NCBI GenBank assembly: GCA_030705945.1
Contig: JAUZPS010000042.1
Location: 1-17,218 of the forward strand
DNA: 17,218 bases
Direction of reading: 5' to 3'
Source of the DNA: Bacillota bacterium
GTDB lineage: Bacteria > Bacillota > Clostridia > Acetivibrionales > DSM-2933
The notes under the pieces were generated by a model that was given only the letters and a program-made list of their open reading frames with translations, was not told the origin of the DNA and made no database searches. The first letter of the stretch is position 1. The number at the start of each line of letters is the position of its first letter. Below, piece after piece: positions 14,415 through 17,218 of the stretch. A program made the position numbers and the translations under genes.

Positions 14415-14906
14415 TTATTTAGATTTTTGTCTTTTTTCGTTATTTTTCATTTCGTTTTTATTTATAATCTTCTCAGCCCTATCAATAAACAAAACGCCAT
14501 TCAGATGATCAATTTCATGACAAAGAGCTCTTGCGAGCAAACCTTCGCCTTCAATAACAAAATCTTCGCCCTTTAAATTTTTAGCTTCTACAGTAACCTT
14601 AAAAGGTCTTTTTACTTCTCCGACTACGTCAGGCACGCTTAAACATCCTTCTATGTCAATCTCTTCGCCATCTTCTTGAGTTATCTTAGGATTGATAAGC
14701 GTAAGTAATCCCTCTCCTACATCAATTACAACCATTCTCTTTAATATTCCAACCTGGGGCGCGGCAAGTCCGACGCCATCCTCATTATACATTGTTTCCG
14801 CCATATCTTCAGCAAGAGTAACGATTCTCTCATCAATTACGCCCACTTCTTTTGCCTTCTTCCTTAAAACTTCTTCTCCTTCTTCTCTGATAATCCTTAT
14901 TGCCAT
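14415..14906 (-). CDS. def: Peptide deformylase
   Basis: Removes the formyl group from nascent proteins; iron-type metallohydrolase at the ribosome exit. I use the ATG at 14906 (MAIRIIREEGEEVLRK), with GGAGGAG as ribosome binding site 6 bases upstream; the TTG at 14921 that would add MEEIC lies within that site. 163 residues. Motif 1 GVGLAAPQ (44-51), motif 2 EGCLSVP with Cys88, motif 3 HEIDHLNG with His130, Glu131 and His134: all metal and catalytic residues present. The lysine-rich tail after residue 148 is typical of clostridial forms. Paired with fmt as usual. Confidence 0.96.
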   Translation of the reverse strand: MAIRIIREEGEEVLRKKAKEVGVIDERIVTLAEDMAETMYNEDGVGLAAPQVGILKRMVVIDVGEGLLTLINPKITQEDGEEIDIEGCLSVPDVVGEVKRPFKVTVEAKNLKGEDFVIEGEGLLARALCHEIDHLNGVLFIDRAEKIINKNEMKNNEKRQKSK

Positions 14907-14946
14907 ACAGATCTCCTCCAAAAGGTTATATTTATAATCAAATTGT

Positions 14947-15000
14947 TATATGTTTCGTGATAAAAATTATACATCAACTTTTAAAATCACAAAACATATA
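14947..15000 (-). promoter_or_regulatory. Candidate def promoter within a 15-bp inverted repeat
   Basis: On the minus strand a perfect TATAAT lies at 14971-14966, with a weak TTTTGT at 17 bases or TTGTGA at 15 bases upstream. Transcription would begin about 50 bases before def. The -10 sits in the 24-base loop of an inverted repeat, TATATGTTTCGTGAT (14947-14961) with ATCACAAAACATATA (14986-15000), 14 of 15 matching. This arrangement could be an operator, but AT-rich chance matches are possible. Confidence 0.4.
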
Positions 15001-15014
15001 CGTTGATTCATAAA

Positions 15015-15088
15015 TTGCGAAAAGTTCAGCTTTGATAGTAAAATACAGACGTATCAACTGCATTTTTAATGTAAAGTCTTTTTCGCAA
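15015..15088. repeat. Imperfect inverted repeat between priA and def
   Basis: TTGCGAAAAG at 15015-15024 pairs with CTTTTTCGCAA at 15078-15088 (one bulged T); inside, CAG..TTGATA pairs with TATCAACTG. It lies beside the 106-bp repeat copy 2 and the def promoter region. Together these structures fill the 302-bp gap between priA and def; no gene is seen there. Confidence 0.45.
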
Positions 15089-15094
15089 CTTATA

Positions 15095-15200
15095 TATATA
15101 AAAAGCACTATTAATCTTACATTTGACGGAGCAAAATAACGAACGCTTTAACGTTATTTTGTGATAGGCAAATGTAAAAGATTAATTGCTTTTTATATAG
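15095..15200 (+). repeat. 106-bp palindromic repeat family B, copy 2
   Basis: Identical over all 106 bases to 9921-10026; the flanks differ at once on both sides. It begins 8 bases past the priA stop in the direction of transcription, and the folded RNA would be a long hairpin of about 30 outer and 10 inner base pairs. No T-run follows on the priA strand. Its identity to copy 1 across 5 kb implies recent spread or gene-conversion-like maintenance. Confidence 0.85.
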
Positions 15201-15208
15201 CTTTAAAA

Positions 15209-17218
15209 TTATAGCATACTAAAAGGATTTATATCCATACTAATTTCGACGCCAACTTTGTCTAATCCTTTATAAAGTTTGCCGTTTATATATCTCAAAG
15301 AGTCAACTAGCTTGTCCTGATCCTTGCACTTAACAACAATTCTCCACCTGTATTTCTTTTTAATCATTGGCATTGGAGCTCTTAAAGGACCCAAAATATT
15401 AGTTCCCTCTCCTCCATCATTTAATTGCTCTTTTAATTCTTCGCCTACTTCTTTGGCTTTTTGTGATACCTGAGCGTCATTTAATCCACTTAATATCAAT
15501 ACTCCGATATTTGTAAAAGGCGGGTATTCCAGTTTTTCTCTTATCAGTATTTCTTGCTTGTAAAACCCCATATAATCATGCTTACAGGCATTTGTTATGC
15601 TGAAATCTTCCGTATTATACGATTGAATAATTACCCTTCCAGGTAATTCACCTCTGCCTGCTCTTCCGGCAACCTGCGTAATCAACTGGAAGGTCTTTTC
15701 TGAAGCTCTGAAATCATCAAGGTTCAACAAGCTATCGGCAGCAAGGACGCCAACTAAAGTAACATTAGGAAAATCATGTCCCTTCGCTATCATCTGGGTC
15801 CCAATCATAATATTAATATTCTTTTCTTTGAACTCTGTTAATATTTTTTCATGGGAGTTTTTATAATTTGTAGTATCCATATCCATCCTTATTACTGTAG
15901 AGCCCTTAAAATTTCTCTTTGCTTCATCCTCTATCTTTTGCGTTCCTGTCCCGAAATGCCTTATATTCTTGCTGTTGCACTTAGGACATACCCCCGGATT
16001 TTTGATGGTAAATCCGCAATAATGGCATATGAGTCTGTCATTATTTGCATGATAAGTAAGACTTATACTGCAGTTTGAACATTTCATTGTAAAGCCACAG
16101 TTTCTGCATAACACAAATGAGGAATATCCTCTTCTATTTAAAAATAAAATAGTTTGCTGACCAGCTTCAATATTTTTGATGATTTCCTTTGAAAGCTTGC
16201 TGCTGAACATGGACCTGTTGCCTTCATTGAGCTCGTCTCTCATGTCTACAATCTCAACCTTAGGAAGAACAGCTTTGTTTGGGCGCTCCAACATCTTATA
16301 TAAACCTATTTTACCCAGAGTTGCATTATAATAAGTATCAATAGCTGGTGTTGCGGAGCCGTATAACAAAATCGCGTTCTCTTCCTTACATCTTTCCCTT
16401 GCTATATCCCTCGCATGGTATTTTGGAGTGGTTTCAGATTTGTAAGAGCTTTCATGTTCTTCATCGATTATTATTATTCCGATCCTGTCAAAAGGAGCAA
16501 ATACAGCTGATCTTGCCCCAACTACAACTTTGATCTTACCATCTCTGATAAGTCTCCATTGATCATAACGTTCCCCGGCTGAAAGCCTGCTATGTAGGAC
16601 TGCGACCTCGTCGCCAAACCTGCTTTTAAATCTTTCTACCATTTGTGGAGTGAGAGAAATCTCAGGCACAAGTACAATGGCATTTTTCCCCTTATCATAA
16701 CATTTCTTTATTAGCTGCAAATATACTTCTGTCTTACCGCTTCCCGTTACTCCATGAAGCAGAATTTCATAAAACTCTTCTTTCTCAATCTTCTCTCCCG
16801 CATCCTTCAGCGCTTCAGCCTGTTCTTTGGTCGGTATGAAGGGCTTGGACCTGTTAAACGTCCTTCCACTATATGGGTCTCTATTAACCTCGATCTCCTT
16901 AAACGCTATAAACCCGTTCTTTTTTAGAGTGTTGATCGAACTTGAAGTAGCGCCTGAAAACTGTATAATATCAGATACCGATAGGTGCTCAGTATCCCTT
17001 AATAATTCCAGAACTCTTATTTGCTGAATTTTTTTAATCTTATTGCTATTTATAGCTTCATTTACCTCGTCAACTGAAACCGCTAAATAAGCCACTCTGA
17101 CTTTCTTTTCCTTCGTGACGTTAATTATTTCTTCTTTTATGCAAATTAATTCATCTTGCTCTAGCAGCTTTATATATTTATCAAAACTTTTACTATTTAC
17201 TCGGGTCTTAAGCTCTTC
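15209..17218 (-). CDS. priA: Primosomal replication restart helicase PriA, 5' partial
   Basis: Superfamily 2 DNA helicase that reloads the replisome at collapsed forks. The frame is open to the right edge, so the gene begins outside the window; 669 residues are visible, and the missing part should be the N-terminal 3'-DNA-binding domain. Counting from the edge: Walker A GVTGSGKT (156-163), DEEH box (252-255), GSATP (motif III), and eight cysteines of the two zinc sites (371, 374, 380, 383, 398, 401, 411 and 414) in CRNCGFTMKCSNC and CHYCGF...CPKC. Helicase motifs GTGTQKIE, IGTQMIAKGHDFPNVTLVG and QVAGRAGRG follow. A GTG at 17095 is internal to the domain and has no reason to be the start. It leads the translation cluster. 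Confidence 0.95.
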   Translation of the reverse strand, partial: EELKTRVNSKSFDKYIKLLEQDELICIKEEIINVTKEKKVRVAYLAVSVDEVNEAINSNKIKKIQQIRVLELLRDTEHLSVSDIIQFSGATSSSINTLKKNGFIAFKEIEVNRDPYSGRTFNRSKPFIPTKEQAEALKDAGEKIEKEEFYEILLHGVTGSGKTEVYLQLIKKCYDKGKNAIVLVPEISLTPQMVERFKSRFGDEVAVLHSRLSAGERYDQWRLIRDGKIKVVVGARSAVFAPFDRIGIIIIDEEHESSYKSETTPKYHARDIARERCKEENAILLYGSATPAIDTYYNATLGKIGLYKMLERPNKAVLPKVEIVDMRDELNEGNRSMFSSKLSKEIIKNIEAGQQTILFLNRRGYSSFVLCRNCGFTMKCSNCSISLTYHANNDRLICHYCGFTIKNPGVCPKCNSKNIRHFGTGTQKIEDEAKRNFKGSTVIRMDMDTTNYKNSHEKILTEFKEKNINIMIGTQMIAKGHDFPNVTLVGVLAADSLLNLDDFRASEKTFQLITQVAGRAGRGELPGRVIIQSYNTEDFSITNACKHDYMGFYKQEILIREKLEYPPFTNIGVLILSGLNDAQVSQKAKEVGEELKEQLNDGGEGTNILGPLRAPMPMIKKKYRWRIVVKCKDQDKLVDSLRYINGKLYKGLDKVGVEISMDINPFSML

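Noticed and set aside
14907..14921. def start at the TTG at 14921
   Set aside because: This TTG is part of the GGAGGAG ribosome binding site of the ATG at 14906.

Overview
The window is AT-rich chromosomal DNA from a low-GC Gram-positive bacterium, most likely an anaerobic, spore-former-type member of the Clostridia. This rests on the gene order priA-def-fmt-DUF116-rsmB-rlmN-stp-prkC-rsgA-rpe-thiN, the PASTA-domain kinase, the RqcH (NFACT) homologue and strong AGGAGG ribosome binding sites with frequent TTG and GTG starts. I cannot name the species.

Layout. (1) At 2-982 (+) lies the 3' part of a gene for a methionine-rich protein built from about 18 six-residue MGQMPx repeats plus a globular C-terminal domain. 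(2) At 983-1490 there is no gene, only a series of inverted repeats and a likely promoter and leader for the next gene. (3) At 1521-3281 (+) lies rqcH (NFACT, fibronectin-binding-like). (4) From 3295 to the right edge every gene is on the minus strand. Read in transcription order they are priA (5' end outside the window), def, fmt, a DUF116 membrane protein, rsmB, rlmN, stp (PP2C phosphatase), prkC (PASTA kinase), rsgA, rpe, thiN and pilT. rqcH and pilT converge.

Together the minus-strand genes form a classic translation and cell-envelope signalling cluster. It covers replication restart (PriA), processing of the initiator formyl-Met (Fmt and Def), rRNA methylation (RsmB and RlmN), a Ser/Thr kinase-phosphatase pair, a ribosome-assembly GTPase (RsgA) and two small metabolic enzymes. 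Several junctions overlap or nearly touch (fmt/DUF116, rsmB/rlmN, prkC/rsgA, rsgA/rpe, rpe/thiN), so large parts are probably cotranscribed.

Two things stand out. First, prkC carries a single in-frame TAG in the last part of its kinase domain while everything on both sides is intact. It is either a fresh nonsense mutation, a sequencing error or a readthrough site. Second, the larger gaps are packed with palindromic elements without any transposase gene. They include two identical 106-bp copies 5 kb apart, a diverged relative surrounding one of them, and a second hairpin family whose two copies differ by paired (compensatory) stem changes. Most of these sit directly behind stop codons, suggesting a family of 3'-end or MITE-like repeats in this genome.
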